Position numbers and translations under genes: made by a program. DNA of 64,000 nt, from NCBI GenBank assembly GCA_029747585.1, contig JAPEVF010000198.1, positions 1 through 64,000 of the forward strand, read 5' to 3'. Shown here one piece after another: positions 1 through 12,200 of the stretch. The notes below the pieces were generated by a model. The model did not search any database, was not told where the DNA came from, and worked only from the letters and a program-made list of their open reading frames with translations. Origin of the DNA: Pleurotus djamor. Lineage: Eukaryota > Basidiomycota > Agaricomycetes > Agaricales > Pleurotaceae. Each line of letters starts with the position of its first letter. Positions within the stretch are counted from its first letter, which is position 1.

Positions 1-1113
1 CATGGTCAAGACCACTCACATATGTCTTATACATCATCAATAAACCTTTTTCCATCGATATCTGCGTGCCCTTGGGTGATTTTGAAAATTCCGGCTCCGG
101 GGTCAAGACCTGGGTGAAAACTAGAAAGCTGATTTCAGGGCGCTGGGAGCGTGATATATCGTAGATGGACGACGTACCATCAAGGATATATCGTTCGCCA
201 AGGGTGCCTTTGACTCGTTTTCGAGCTATTGACCTCGGTGACCTGGGGGAGGTAAACATGAAAAGTCAGTATAGGTCAGTCAATCCTCGCTTCCAAGGGC
301 GCGAAATCACTTACATACCATCAACATAGACCACCCATCGATCCTGCACTCTGGATAAATCGGCCCCTTCAACGACAAACCACGAAGGAGGCAACTTGTT
401 ATAGTGGTAAGTTGAGATTAGGCAGTTGAGCGGCTGAGCCTGTTATTAGGAACTTGGAAGTACCACCATGCGAGTCGCACAACATGTCTGAGCGTCGTGT
501 CTATGTTACTGGTGATAGACGTGCTTCGAGTTTTCCTGGATCCTGTTCACCCATGACGGAGACGACCCACAGCCGATTCAACGGTCTACCCGGATTCCTC
601 CACCCCGTCATTTCCACATGTCGTGGACTTATTTTGATGGCTTCCCATGAAAACCACTTCGAAGGGTACATCTTCCCTCTCCTCAAACTTGCGGAACGAT
701 CAGAGTATGACAAGGCAATTTTTGTGATGCGACATCAATGAATGTTGTATTTTTTTGTCGGTCGCGCCTAACCCCCGACGATTTTCACCTCGGGCTCCCA
801 CGAAAACCTATATTCGATCTCTGAGACACTTAATGCTGACATGGAGTATTCTTAGGTCCCGACCACGAACGCATGGTGTGGCTCTGCTTCCGCTCCGACC
901 TATCCCCCTCCCGGAAAATGCTGCTACACAACAGCAATGAACGGGACAGGACCCTATGAAGCCGACTCCAATGATAAAAGCATCTTGCATCCATGCGTGA
1001 AGCCATCATTTCAGAAGCGAGCATGACCTACAAACCCTCTCGACCCCCACAAGACCTTTGTAACCGTAAGAGGGACCCAGTTCGTGTCTACTACAACGCC
1101 TTGACTCCCCCCA
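1..1113. other. No gene supported
   Basis: Only short overlapping ORFs are present on both strands. The longest (454-741, +, 95 aa) has no recognisable motif and no clear splice partner. Part of this stretch could be 5' exons of the weak ORF that follows, but I could not build a phase-consistent join. Confidence 0.4.
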
Positions 1114-1707
1114 TTGGAACAAATTACTGGAAACGGTCTGTCGTTCTCATTGTCTATGCTTCGCCTTGTCTCACGCTCCTACAGTATTCCCATCTCAATC
1201 GCCGAAAATGCTTCTTTTGAGTCTAGCACGATGATTGCTACTGGGACATGGCGGGCCGAGGTATACGTCTACGTCTCGAATGCAGCCCCAAACGATCCGC
1301 AGTTTACTGCCAAAGGGGGCGCTATAACCGTCGTCATACTCCATCAAGGTTACTACACCGATATCGACGCATCTATTTCGAGTTATCCCATGTTCCCGCA
1401 CACCATAACCTCGTCAATACCTCCTCTCGATATGATTCAGCTTCCCCCGTCTGATAGTGGAACAACGGTCGGCAATAGATCTCAGTGTAACCCGGTCGAT
1501 CTTCGCGTCATGCCTCCGCTGACATCCTGCAAAGACAACATCAACTATAAAGAAAGCTTACCTATGTTTAGAAACGGCGGAAATGAAGCTTTCGTATTCT
1601 CTCCGGAGTTTCTGAACGATTTTGTCCTCACCAATGCACGGCAAACTGGTGCTGAAATCCGAAATGGACTCCAATTTTCCATGAATACAACCCACACTGT
1701 ACTGTGA
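1114..1707 (+). CDS. Uncharacterised ORF, possibly the 3' exon of a larger gene
   Basis: This is a 197-codon open frame. The central part (from about residue 30) has a composition consistent with real protein: mixed beta-rich sequence and several Asn-X-Ser/Thr sites, ending in a tail that contains SMNTTHTVL. The first 25 residues look less protein-like, and the true exon may begin at a splice acceptor rather than at this ATG. I recognise no family. It could be a secreted or cell-wall protein because of the glycosylation-type sequons, but no signal peptide is visible. Spurious coding remains possible. Confidence 0.3.
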   Translation: MEQITGNGLSFSLSMLRLVSRSYSIPISIAENASFESSTMIATGTWRAEVYVYVSNAAPNDPQFTAKGGAITVVILHQGYYTDIDASISSYPMFPHTITSSIPPLDMIQLPPSDSGTTVGNRSQCNPVDLRVMPPLTSCKDNINYKESLPMFRNGGNEAFVFSPEFLNDFVLTNARQTGAEIRNGLQFSMNTTHTVL

Positions 1708-2428
1708 TTTTGTTTGCTTTACGGAGCGTGTCATTGATATGTGCATCCAATAGTATGAAGGACTTCCCGAGCTTCCAATTCATACCATGTCAGCCTTCCG
1801 TTTTAACGATGCCAAACAATTTCCCGTCACATTCGGTAGTTTTCCCTTGATGCTCTCGCTGGCCGTCGAACATTAATATATGACATCCTTACAGAATTCA
1901 AAATGTCTCCGAATACCAGCTCTCACGAAATTGTACGCTTGTCTCAGGCTACTTATGAACTACATCCAACTCATCGTACTCTCACAAGCATCCCCCTGAG
2001 CCTGTACACGGGTCCATGAAGGTTGATTTGGTGTTCCCTTGACAAAAGTCGTCGTCAAACGAACATCGTAATGACAAAAGGAGCCTCCTGCCCATGACCT
2101 TGCAAAGGACGTCAATCTATTGAAGAATACGGCACTTTGTCTCTGGTCGCATATGATAATCTACCTACGTAACTTGTGCCTTCAATCTTATTAATGTTCA
2201 ATCGTCAATGTTCATAAATTCGCGTGCAAGGATTTGGAGAATGCCTGTTCAATTGTAATCCTGGTCCTGGCCGGTGCTCTCATAAATCCTTCGCAGAACT
2301 TTGTACTTGGCGGTAGGTAATCGGGTACTAAGCAGCAAGGGCTGGTAGTGGCCGGACGGGTTTCCATTGGCCAGAGGCCTTTCTTGAACGATCGGACAAC
2401 TCCGCGATCTAAAAGAAAAGCGCCAACC
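1708..2428. other. Intergenic, upstream of the Erg26-like gene
   Basis: No convincing ORF. It probably contains the promoter of the dehydrogenase starting at 2429. I saw no clear TATA box or repeat. Confidence 0.4.
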
Positions 2429-4099
2429 ATGCTTTCCTTGATTTTATTCCTTGGCGCCATTCTCATCTGGCTCTACATTAGACGTAATGACCGAGCTCTC
2501 CATTTCCAGCCTCCCGATGCATTCGAAGCATTCTCGCCGCATCGCCTAGGACCGAAGGATGTCATGACGTCTGTCGAAGATCTCGACCGATTAAGCAAGC
2601 TCACTGTCGCAGATCAGTTACCTCCAAGAACGGGAAGGAAATACATCGTAGTTGGTGGGGTACGCAAACATTTGTAATCTACATTCGACCTACTAAATAT
2701 CTAAGTCAGGCCGGATTCTTGGGCGGTTGGATTGTTGTTCAACTACTGGAGGTACGTGTGGCTACTATGTCTTTCCTCTTGATCCAGCCACGCCCTAAAT
2801 CCCGGTCATTAGCGGGGTGAGGACCCCAAGAAGATTCGAGTGCTAGATATCAAACCTCCGAAGCGACATGATCTAACTTCAGGGCCTGCTGCAGACGTTG
2901 ATTTCATTCAACTCGACGTCTCGGACACCAAGGCTGTCGATGCGGCGTTTAAGAAGCCCTGGCCGAATATGGATGACTCGGAGATCACAATATTCCACAC
3001 TGCGTCTAACATCCGTTTCTACGAGCGACACCCAGCGTTGCTCTTTCGATCTTCTACCGTCAACGTCCAGGGGACTCAGAATGTCATTGACTCAGCAAAG
3101 GCGATAGGGGCATCGGTCCTTGTGTATACCTCATCCGGCTCAGTGTCACTCCGTCGTTCGCGATTCTGGCTTTGGCCTTGGGAGAAATCACCACCCTTCC
3201 AAGTACAAGTCATCAACGACGACGAAGATAACCCCGTTCTCCCACGGCAACATGACGAATTCTTCTCGAATTATGCAGTGTCCAAGATGGAAGCGGAGAA
3301 ACTGGTACGCCAGTCCGACAAGACAGAAACATCGAGGCCCGGAACGATTTTACGCACGGGCTGTCTCAGACCAGGAAATGGAATATTCGGACCGGGAGGA
3401 GACATGCTTCTCGGGGCCACTCTTGTCCGCAAGACCAACCCAACCTGGATACAGAATATCCTTCAGTCCTTCAACTACGTCGAGAACTGCTCCTTAGCGC
3501 ACCTTTGCTACGAGCGCCAGCTTGTGGATCTCATCAACGGCACAGAGAACCCCGATATCGGAGGGCAGTTTTTCCATATCGCTGATCCCGGTCCACCTGC
3601 GACGTACGGGGATGTTTACAGCACTCTCTCATTGCTCACAGATGGAGAGACATACTTTCCTACTCTCTCGCCGACTCTCATGCTCCTGTTCGCGCACCTG
3701 ATAGAGGCATACTACGTAACGCAGTCACTTCTTTCCTTATCGAACACACCTATCTTGCGGTACCTAGGAAATACGCTCCCTCCTATCAATGGCGATCTTA
3801 TCAACCTCCAACCATCCCTCTGGGCATTAACACAAGTACACTTGATATTCGACGACTCTAGAGCCAGGCTACCGCCCAAAGATGGTGGTCTCGGGTACAG
3901 AGGCGCTTGGACGACGGTTGAGGCATTATACAAAACGGTAGAACAGTTCAAGCATGGGGTAAGCAAGTTCGACAATAGATCCGATATGGGAGGTATCAGT
4001 CTAGGATGGGCGATGGGACGTGCTCAACGTGGCGTCGGGAAGCTGAATGACAAGGTTGCTGGAACAATAAAGACGGCACAGCTGCATGGAGGGGATTGA
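2429..4099 (+). CDS. 3beta-hydroxysteroid dehydrogenase / sterol-4-alpha-carboxylate 3-dehydrogenase (Erg26-like)
   Basis: Extended short-chain dehydrogenase of the 3beta-HSD family. Enzymes of this type oxidise the 3-hydroxyl of 4-carboxysterols with NAD(P), the decarboxylation step of C-4 demethylation in ergosterol synthesis. Joined exons are 2429-2659, 2710-2751 and 2813-4099, giving 519 aa in frame. Visible features: an N-terminal hydrophobic helix (residues 1-18), which suggests a membrane anchor; the nucleotide-binding GGAGFLGG (76-83), rebuilt exactly across intron 1; an acidic residue after the second strand (VLDIKPP, Asp103); and the catalytic YxxxK pair (Tyr245, Lys249) after a YTSSGS strand. 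It is longer than typical Erg26 and has a long C-terminal extension with further hydrophobic stretches. It may therefore be a paralogue with another sterol or lipid substrate. It converges on the GNAT gene about 120 bases downstream. Confidence 0.85.
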
Positions 4100-4221
4100 A
4101 CAACCCAGTGTTCATCGATGTATATGTAGGCAGGAACTATGCAGCAATGTAGCAAAACGGAGCAATGCAGCAAAATGAAACCGATTAAGAAGAGATTGGA
4201 CCACGGTCTTCGAGGTGTAAA

Positions 4222-5673
4222 TCATGTGTGAGGGGTCGAAGGCTCCGAACGATCAAGAAGATCCCATTCTGACGATGCATCAGAATGTGATGCGTCAAGA
4301 TCCGAAGCCCAACTGCTCGCACTGGGCGTACTTGCGATGCTGGTCGCTGGGCTGGGAGGTCTAGGCGATAGTGAATTGGCTGAGAGTTCATCAGGATGAT
4401 CGAATGGATTCCCATCATCTCGATCCATCACATCGTCCAAAATCATAGATGAAGGAGACGAACTTCGCCGCCTTGAGTCGCCAATGGAATCGCCTTCGCA
4501 GTCTGATGGTCCACCATGGTCGTAGTCACCGTCACCCTCGTCACCGCTCACGGAAGGGGTGTAGTCGACTGTAGATGGTAAAATCGTTTCCATGCTGGAC
4601 GTTCGTTTCAGCTGCGCTTTCAAGCGGCTATCTTCCCAGCGAAGCAGGTCCTCTCGCTCGCGGGCATGACGAGCGAACAGCTCATCCCAAAGCGACTTCG
4701 GGGCAGGCTTGATATACGCTCGATTGAGCCATTCAGTTGCCAAGAGGGCGTAGTGGGTTACATTCTTCCACTCTCCTGTTAGGCGGTTAAAGTGACTCAA
4801 CCTTCGGATGCCTTCATGAGTGAATTTCCTATATCGCGTAAAGTGGGTAGTGAGGACAAGTAGAACGACAGGATAAAAGACGGGGGACATACAATTGGGT
4901 GAAGAGAGAGATTGCAACATCCTTGTTCCATGAATCCAATATGGAGGCTTGCAGTCGATGACAATGTATTTCATCGAAAGCCATTTTTGTCACATGTTCG
5001 AGAACCTGATGCGCGTAGCCCTTGCCTCGGTACGCCTCATTTAATATGATGCCAATGTTGAGTTCCCCAACTTGGTCGCGGGTGCAATTGACTGGTGTGG
5101 CGGTCAGATACACGAGACCAATTCGTTCTCTGGGCAATGGCTGCGAAGGAGGTGAAGGTGATTGGGAATAAAGCGACTTCCGAGGGATATATAGAGGTCG
5201 GACGTCAGATGGGCCGCCGGTGTCAAGAGTCGTGAACCATGCTTGGCGGCTCGCGTCGGACTGATGTTCATCCAAGTCATTCAAATCGTCGTGAGTAAGA
5301 TCGGGCTAGAAAAATGATGAGTTAAGGATTAATCCAGATTCAAGAGAGTTTAAAACCGAAGGCATACCAAAGGGCGACCTGTATCAACGCGACTTTCCCA
5401 ACGCGCAAATGTGTCACTAGTACGGCTATAACCTGTGGGGCCCTTGTCCTTGGATTTTGGTTGGAAGAGAATGATGCCAAAGTAAAAGCATGTCGTCGCG
5501 AACGAGACGACGTCTAGCTCGGGGTGTGCAGTCTCCACGGTGGAGAGCTGGAGATGTTCGTACAGCTTTGTGAGATCATCGATGTAGTCGTCCTGGCCAG
5601 AGAGGCCTTCGGTAAGATATACATCGCCGTCCCTGTTGGCAGATACAAATCGAGGGGCGTTGGAGGAAGTCAT
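4222..5673 (-). CDS. GNAT-family N-acetyltransferase with a long acidic/serine-rich C-terminus
   Basis: Exons on the minus strand are 5673-5368, 5305-4893 and 4828-4222, giving 441 aa with phases that match. Family knowledge: GNAT enzymes transfer acetyl from acetyl-CoA to an amine. The acetyl-CoA-binding motif A is visible as RGKGYA (about residues 195-200), preceded by a beta strand of the form LNIGIILNEAY. After the last junction comes the typical motif B context, FTHEGIRR...W.NVTHYALLATEW. The C-terminal 150 residues are low-complexity, rich in Ser, Pro, Asp and Glu, and are not part of the catalytic fold. The substrate cannot be read from the sequence. Intron donors are GTATGC and GTATGT. 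Confidence 0.85.
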
Positions 5674-7295
5674 CCTGGGCCGTGGTCAAACGTTGGAGTC
5701 ATGGCGCCTAGGATAGGCCTCCTTATATGCAATGGAACAGGTGCATGATATCCACATCAAAATCTGCTTCTCAGCGCCTGAATGTGCAACGGCGACCCGA
5801 AGTCGACGGGGAAGAACTCATCAATGTAGATATGTGATTGGGAAAGTGGAAATGAACATGAACATTGGTAAGGATTCAAGGAGCCGCGGAGACAAGTTGG
5901 TCTTGAATTTCAACGTCCTCAGTCCTCAATCTGATCCCTTTTGATTTCTTCATGGATTTCTGGCATCGGAGGACTCGTTCCCTTCCCTCTCGTTCCCGAA
6001 CCAGAGTCGATTACCGTCGAGTCAATCATAAACAAAATAAGTGACTGACCAACGCGAGTGATATAGATTTCAATTTCGGTGGTCCTTGTACTTCCACAGA
6101 GGGTTCGATCCCGATCTGTTCCTCGAGGCTAGCTCCTTGTCAGCACGTTGCCGACACGTTCATGCGTCCTTGAAAGCCCCGGAAACATAGGCTCCCAGGA
6201 ATCTTAGGGCAGAGACGCTGTGAAACAGTGATAGGACAGCAAAGCGTTCCTCAAGGCTATCGACCAACTCGGACCTCAGATCGCTGATCGTACTGCGCCA
6301 ACAGCAAACACGCATGGTAGTACCCGTGACTAACTTTGAGATAAGTAAAGGCAAAACGCATAGGTTTGGGGAACCACGAACTCACTGTATGAAACTTAAA
6401 ATGTAGCGCCATTGGTGCACGTTCACCGAGCAGCAATCAACGTCGAGTGTGCATCGCCCATGCGTAAGGTCTGCGCGCTAGTACCTCAACCTTCTTTGAC
6501 TCCCAGCTTGACACGTCTAGGGATCTTCGAGGATGCTCCCAAACTTGCTATGCGCTTGGCCGAGGTCGTAGCGTTGATGGATTAGAAGCGATCTAGCACC
6601 CATCGTGTCTGATGATGCACATATAAAACGTAGCGAGAACGGGAGAGGATTGTGTCGAAGTCTGGCAAGGAACTTCAGGCACACGGAAGCCTGAGTGGTG
6701 TCTGCGCAGGACTCGCGGTCGCCTGCATGCTGGTCCATAACTGGTCCATAAACTCAATCAGAAACGCGTTAGCGCCTTCAAGCGCCCGTGGTAATTGCTG
6801 GAGCTGCATTCCCGGTCCGGGTCAGCCTCAATCTTCAAGGCCCCCCTTGACCGCACTCTCTTGTTGAAATATAACACCACCATGTCTCGGCGACCCCCAG
6901 GTATCGTTTCTATCTACTTACATATACCTTGCGGATTGAAAACTCGGACGCTCATAGCAAGTATAGGACAGGGGATTCTACGGTCGGAGGCCTTTTATTT
7001 CGAAGTTCGCAGCTCGACCCCCCAGCTCAGACCACGCCCTTTTCCTCCTTTTTACTGGAATTTGTGCTGCCTCCTCGATGAAGCACCCGGTATCCCTCGT
7101 ATCAGTGAATTCGACCCTTACTCGCTACACGCTCTGCGGTAGCGAGGTAATACTGTTTGAAGGTCCAAAGAAAGAGGCTTGATAACGAACTCTTCACTTT
7201 GCCCTCTCTCAAGTCTCGAGTGGACGCGTGGGAGAATCAACCTTGGCACGTGGTTGGTGAGGTCAGTGGCTGGTTCGCTTCTTTCCTCAACCACC
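5674..7295. other. Long intergenic stretch, no supported gene
   Basis: About 1.6 kb with only short ORFs (up to 115 aa) that lack motifs or consistent splicing. It separates the divergently transcribed acetyltransferase (-) and Mug135-like gene (+), so it should hold both promoters. Confidence 0.4.
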
Positions 7296-8099
7296 ATGGC
7301 TCCCGTTCCGTTGCCCCAGCTCAGCGAAAAGTTCCTCGAGCTTGGGAATCTTCCCAATGAGCCGCACGACCCCCCCACCCTCAAAGATGCCGCCAGTTCC
7401 TGCGTGATGGCTTTTCGAGCTGTGCAATATCGCAGTAGGTTATAACGCTTCTCCACAATCAAACATCTAATAGCATACATCAACAGACAAAAGCGGGTAC
7501 GAAGTCTCAGATGAAGACATTGTGCGAACCGAGCTGTATCGCTCCAAAATCATGGCTGACTTTGGAGGTGAGCCTAAGGCCTATTTAATCATCTTCTGTC
7601 TTATCTCATTGATTCGCGGAGGTGGCGAGCCCGCTTGGTTTCAGGCTGCCATGGCGCATGCATTGGAGCCATTGAGCTCTCAGCAAGACGTCATACTCAA
7701 AGAACTGAGGTTAACAAGACGCTTGGCGGCGATTGTAAGTTTATCAGTCTCCACTTCAGCTTGTCCCCGCTCATAAACCACGCCCAGACGTGGAACAAAG
7801 AGAATGGCACCAACATTAACGCTCAACTTGAACTCGTTCCATTTTCTGATGGCTCAGACCCTACAAGTGACCCCGTAGATCACCAATCGCATTTTTACCA
7901 TCGTCATTCGGCTGACCTGACTCTCTACAGCATAACTTGCCTCCAATCACCTCCGTCCAGGCACTTCGCGATATGAATCGTAGGCNAAAAAAAGCTCTAC
8001 GCAACAAAGTATTCAAACAGGGCTACGCTCCCCCCTGACCAATGGGAGCCTGCAACCCTCCTGGCCATTGGCGTGAAGCTTGACCCCTATGTTGCATAG
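7296..8099 (+). CDS. Small Mug135-like domain protein
   Basis: Five exons: 7296-7434, 7487-7567, 7622-7734, 7788-7874 and 7931-8099. Ignoring the single N at 7986, the joined frame is 195 aa and ends at a TAG. If the N is counted as a base, the frame stops early at 8038. Phase forces the second intron to be the 54-base 7568-7621. The segment with LVPFSDGSDPT, then HNLPPITSVQALRDM and a C-terminal charged stretch, resembles the Mug135-like C-terminal domain found in many agaricomycete small proteins. This assignment is from memory and is moderate. The S. pombe namesake is a meiotically up-regulated gene of unknown mechanism. There is no signal peptide or membrane segment. No function should be assigned beyond the family. 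Confidence 0.6.
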
Positions 8100-9283
8100 A
8101 GTAGCTACATAAATGGCAGCTGCCTTTGTCGACTTTCTTCTGCTACGACCACGGACTAATCAATTGTATTTTACATCACCCATCATGTAGACTGCTTGCT
8201 GTGACCGTTCACCGGCACCATTAACACAGTGCCATGTCACCACCTGACCAGGAATATACCCTAGAGGATGATGCATGCCATTCGCTATGGCAAAGGCCCA
8301 AGCAACCGTGATGAAATGTCTATTTTCAGGAGAAGTCAATGGTGAATGACTACAACGGTGTTCTGGACATCAGGCCACATCTGTACAACCCTTTTGCAAT
8401 CACCAACCAATCTGCTGTTCACCCAAATTTCAAATTCTCGACCTACCACTGCGAGTCTGCCTTCGAGCTGGTTATATCATGGATCGTAGAACCATACCAA
8501 GGATTGCGGCCAATCGAGGAACCTGACGAGACCGACTTGAGGTCCTCTGTTGGGCAACGGCCACCGTCGCCACATGAAGCTTGAAGGCGCACCAAGTTCC
8601 CACCGACTGGCCACGACAAGCAGATGAAGGCCGTATTAAGTTCACTGGTTTAGATGAAGCGGACTTGTATTGGAATACCGTGGTGGCTTCTTTCGATTAC
8701 TGATACACGTTGCATTCCTCGGACAATTGTGGGGGGAGTCTTTCCTGGGATCCAAGTAAATGGTGTACTTTGCACTGTATGATCTTCCGGAGATGTCGGA
8801 AACCTCACTATTGCCTCAGCCTGGACCAATGCCAGGATGTCATTTGATCGTTTTGCGGTGATGGTCTTTGAATATGGATGCTGAAGGGGATGAGTACTTA
8901 GATGCTGTTGCTCGAAGACAGTGTCTCTGAAAAGGTCATCATGCAAATCATTCAGTCGACGTCTGTGTTNAAAAACGTCGGGACCCATGAGATTTTCACG
9001 CCAAAATTCGTGTCTTCAGGTGCGTATAATCCATTAAGATGAGGTATAAATACAGGATTTTGTACGTTTCGCAACGTTTCATCTAGGTATGACGTGGACG
9101 TGTGTGATGTGTTGTAGTAAGGTGGCAAGGGAACAAGATGAAGCACAAGGACATACACATCATATCCAGAAGGTCTAGGGGCAGCAGTGTAGCAGCGTCA
9201 ATGAGAGCTTGAATATAATGTATGAGGGGTGAATATAAGGTATCGGTATTCCGGAAAGTCAGTAAAGCAAATATCGTGAATCC
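8100..9283. other. Intergenic with weak ORFs
   Basis: It holds an 81-aa ORF (8339-8584, +) and two minus-strand ORFs (8650-8988 and 8952-9158) that meet at an N (8970). None has recognisable motifs or a supported splice model. I leave them unannotated as genes. Confidence 0.35.
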
Positions 9284-12200
9284 TTATGCCTTTTTCTCCG
9301 ATATTGGAGCAGGACCTGGAGAGTATGGTGGTAACGTTTCCATGCTCGTCGAAGATGACGGCGTTACGGCGCTGAGAGGCTTCGAAGCAGCGAGTACCGG
9401 GGATGATGGTGCAGGGGTGACGGGTTGAGAAGGAGCTGGGGTATTGACTTGGCTGCGATTGTGCACAAGATGGGCACGGACGAGATGACCAGCGGCCAAA
9501 GCACTCATCAAGGAGAGTTCACCAGCCATGACAGCAGAGGCGACGATGCGGGCGAGGCCTTGAGCGTTTTGGCCCGGATGCGTGGGATGGGCACCCTTGA
9601 GGCCAAGCATCTCCAGCACGGCACCTTGAGGAGCAAGGACAGTACCACCACCGACAGTACCAACTTCGATGGATGGCATCGAGACGGTCATCAAAAGGTC
9701 CTCGCCGTTATTTGTCCTAGGCACAGGGTTAGTCAAGCGCACAATCGACGGGATGGGGGAATATACGCACGGTTCCATCAAAGTCATACAGTTCGAACTC
9801 TCAACATTCTGAGCAGGATCCTGTCCGGTGGCGAGGAAGATCGCAGTCAAGATGTTCGCAGCATGGGCGTTGAACCCTCCAACGCTGCCAGCCATAGCGC
9901 TACCAATCAAGTTCTTCTTGACATTAACATTGCACAGAGACTCGACGGTGGTCTTGAGGACGCTCTTCACGACTTTGCCTGGGATGACAGCTTCGGCAAC
10001 CACACTCTTCCCTCTGCCCTCTATCCAATTGATAGCAGCCGGCTTCTTGTCCGTACAATAGTTACCGCTGAGAGCAAGGACGACCATTTCAGGGAACTCC
10101 CGTTGCATAACCTCCAAAGCCTTCTCCGTTCCCTTCGAGATCATGTTCATCCCCATGGCGTCACCGGTAGCAGTTGCAAACCGAACGAAAAGGGTACGGC
10201 CAGCCATAGCAGTCTTCAAGCTCTTCAACTTGGCAAAGCGCGAAGTACTCTCGAAGGCCGTCTTGATAGTGGCATAGCCAGACTCGGATGCGATCCAAGC
10301 CTTAGCGCGAGCAGCCTCGGTGATAGAAGGGAAGTCGATGGCGGGACCACGAGTCATGTTGTCTTGAGTAATCACGGTGGTGACTCCTCCGCCAGCATTG
10401 AGGGCTTTACATCCACGAGAGGTCGAAGCGACGAGGGTGCCTTCAGCCGTGGCCATAGGGATGGGAACGAGTCTGCCGTCAACCTTAAGGGGCCCTGCGA
10501 TACCGAAAGGAAGGGGGATATATCCAACAACGTTTTCGCAACAGGCGCCAAGCACACGACCATAGTCATAATTCGTGAAGGGGACGAGGGAGTGTTCAAG
10601 TGTCTTAGTGGCCGATGCGCGAGCTAGGGTGGGGGAAAGGGTTCAGGAAAAGATCAAGGCGGACTCAATCAAGGTCAACTTACAAATGAGGGCACGACGG
10701 ATCCTGACAGCGCGTTCCAACTCTGTCGACCCAAGGACCTTCTCAAGAGCATACGCAGCAATCTTGCCGTTTTCGCAGAGCATAATGACCTCTTCGTCGT
10801 TAAGCATGCTCAAAGCAACACCGACAGGTTTGGGACCGTTTTCGAAGATATCGATACATTCGGATAGCGAGCGAATGATGACATGTTCGAGCTCGTTACC
10901 TTCGGCGTCGACAAGGACGGCAGACGCGTCGACGATAGCCTTGGACTTCGGTTTGATTTGGAGAGCGTTGTCATCGGAGTCTGAGGAAGAAGTCGAGGAT
11001 TCTCGGACGATGGAAGACCGGCGAGGTCTGACCGGAATCGGCGACGGTGCTCCTAGGAGAACGGAATTGACGGGGACATTGACGGGGGCAATGACGGAGA
11101 TACCACTCGCAACACCTTTGTCACCGGCATCCACGCTTCCTTTCCTTCGGACAACAACTCTCCTCTCCGTATCCCTGATTTGAGCAACCTCCTTGGCCTC
11201 ACGCTCCTTTGCACCATCACTCTTGATTCCTTCAATCTTCTCCTTCGGCTTATCATCGCCAGGAGAGAACCTCACGCCGGCAACGGAACCAAGGTGTTGC
11301 ATACTCATGCCCAACGCAATACCCTTGAGGAGGTAACCGTTCAAGCTGATACTCAGCGCCAAAACCACAACAATCCACTTGCTCAGGACGGGATCGCCAA
11401 CAAGGCGCGTCCATCCGCTCATGAAGTTATCGAAGCGGGAAGAGGGCTCTTCCTGAGCGACAGCAAGGGGAGATGGGTTCAACGAGATGTGGGGTACAAC
11501 GCGGATGTTGATAGCAGGATGAATCTTGACAAGCAAGTCACCACCGTGCTCGGCTTCGGCAAGATTGTCCAAGACGGCGCGGATACCAGGAGCGGTAATG
11601 TCAACCTTGCGAGGCTTGGGAGCAACGCTCGAGCTATTTGAAGTGTACTTCATGGGGGTCGTCAACGGAGTGACCAAGTTCAAGATGTGTAGCGTCAGGA
11701 AGCTGGCGATCAGAAGTAGTTTGAGCCGAGCAACGGGGTTTTCCTGCTTGTTAGCGAGGTTTTCCAAGGCTTTCGTATTACGTGGTTGATGAATGGATGC
11801 TTTGACCCCAATGACAGAGGAGGAAAGCTTGCGAGACAATGTGCGCAGTACGTTGGCTTCACCATTGGCAGAATCGTTAGATTGAGGCTCGGCGGTAAAT
11901 TCCGGTCGCCTCAAGATCGACGAGGATTTGGCAGGGAGAGGGGCGGGCACAAACGAATCCCCAATGAAAGACGCAGACCTAGAGAATGGCGAGGGAACAA
12001 CACCATTGGACTGCGAATTACGACGGGACCGCGAGTGGAGCTGAACTTGTTTGATTCTTCGAACCTACATATCGGGCAAGGTCAATCAGCGATAGTACAG
12101 CAAGTAAAAAGGTTAAAAGCATGCGAAGGCTTGAATGATCGGAGGACCATCGCGATCATGTGACAAGCTTCGCGTGGTATCAAGACCGATGACAGCAGAA

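Noticed and set aside
9425..10627. 400-aa plus-strand ORF
   Set aside because: It lies exactly opposite the HMG-CoA reductase catalytic exons and has no motif, so it is a shadow of the strong codon bias on the other strand.
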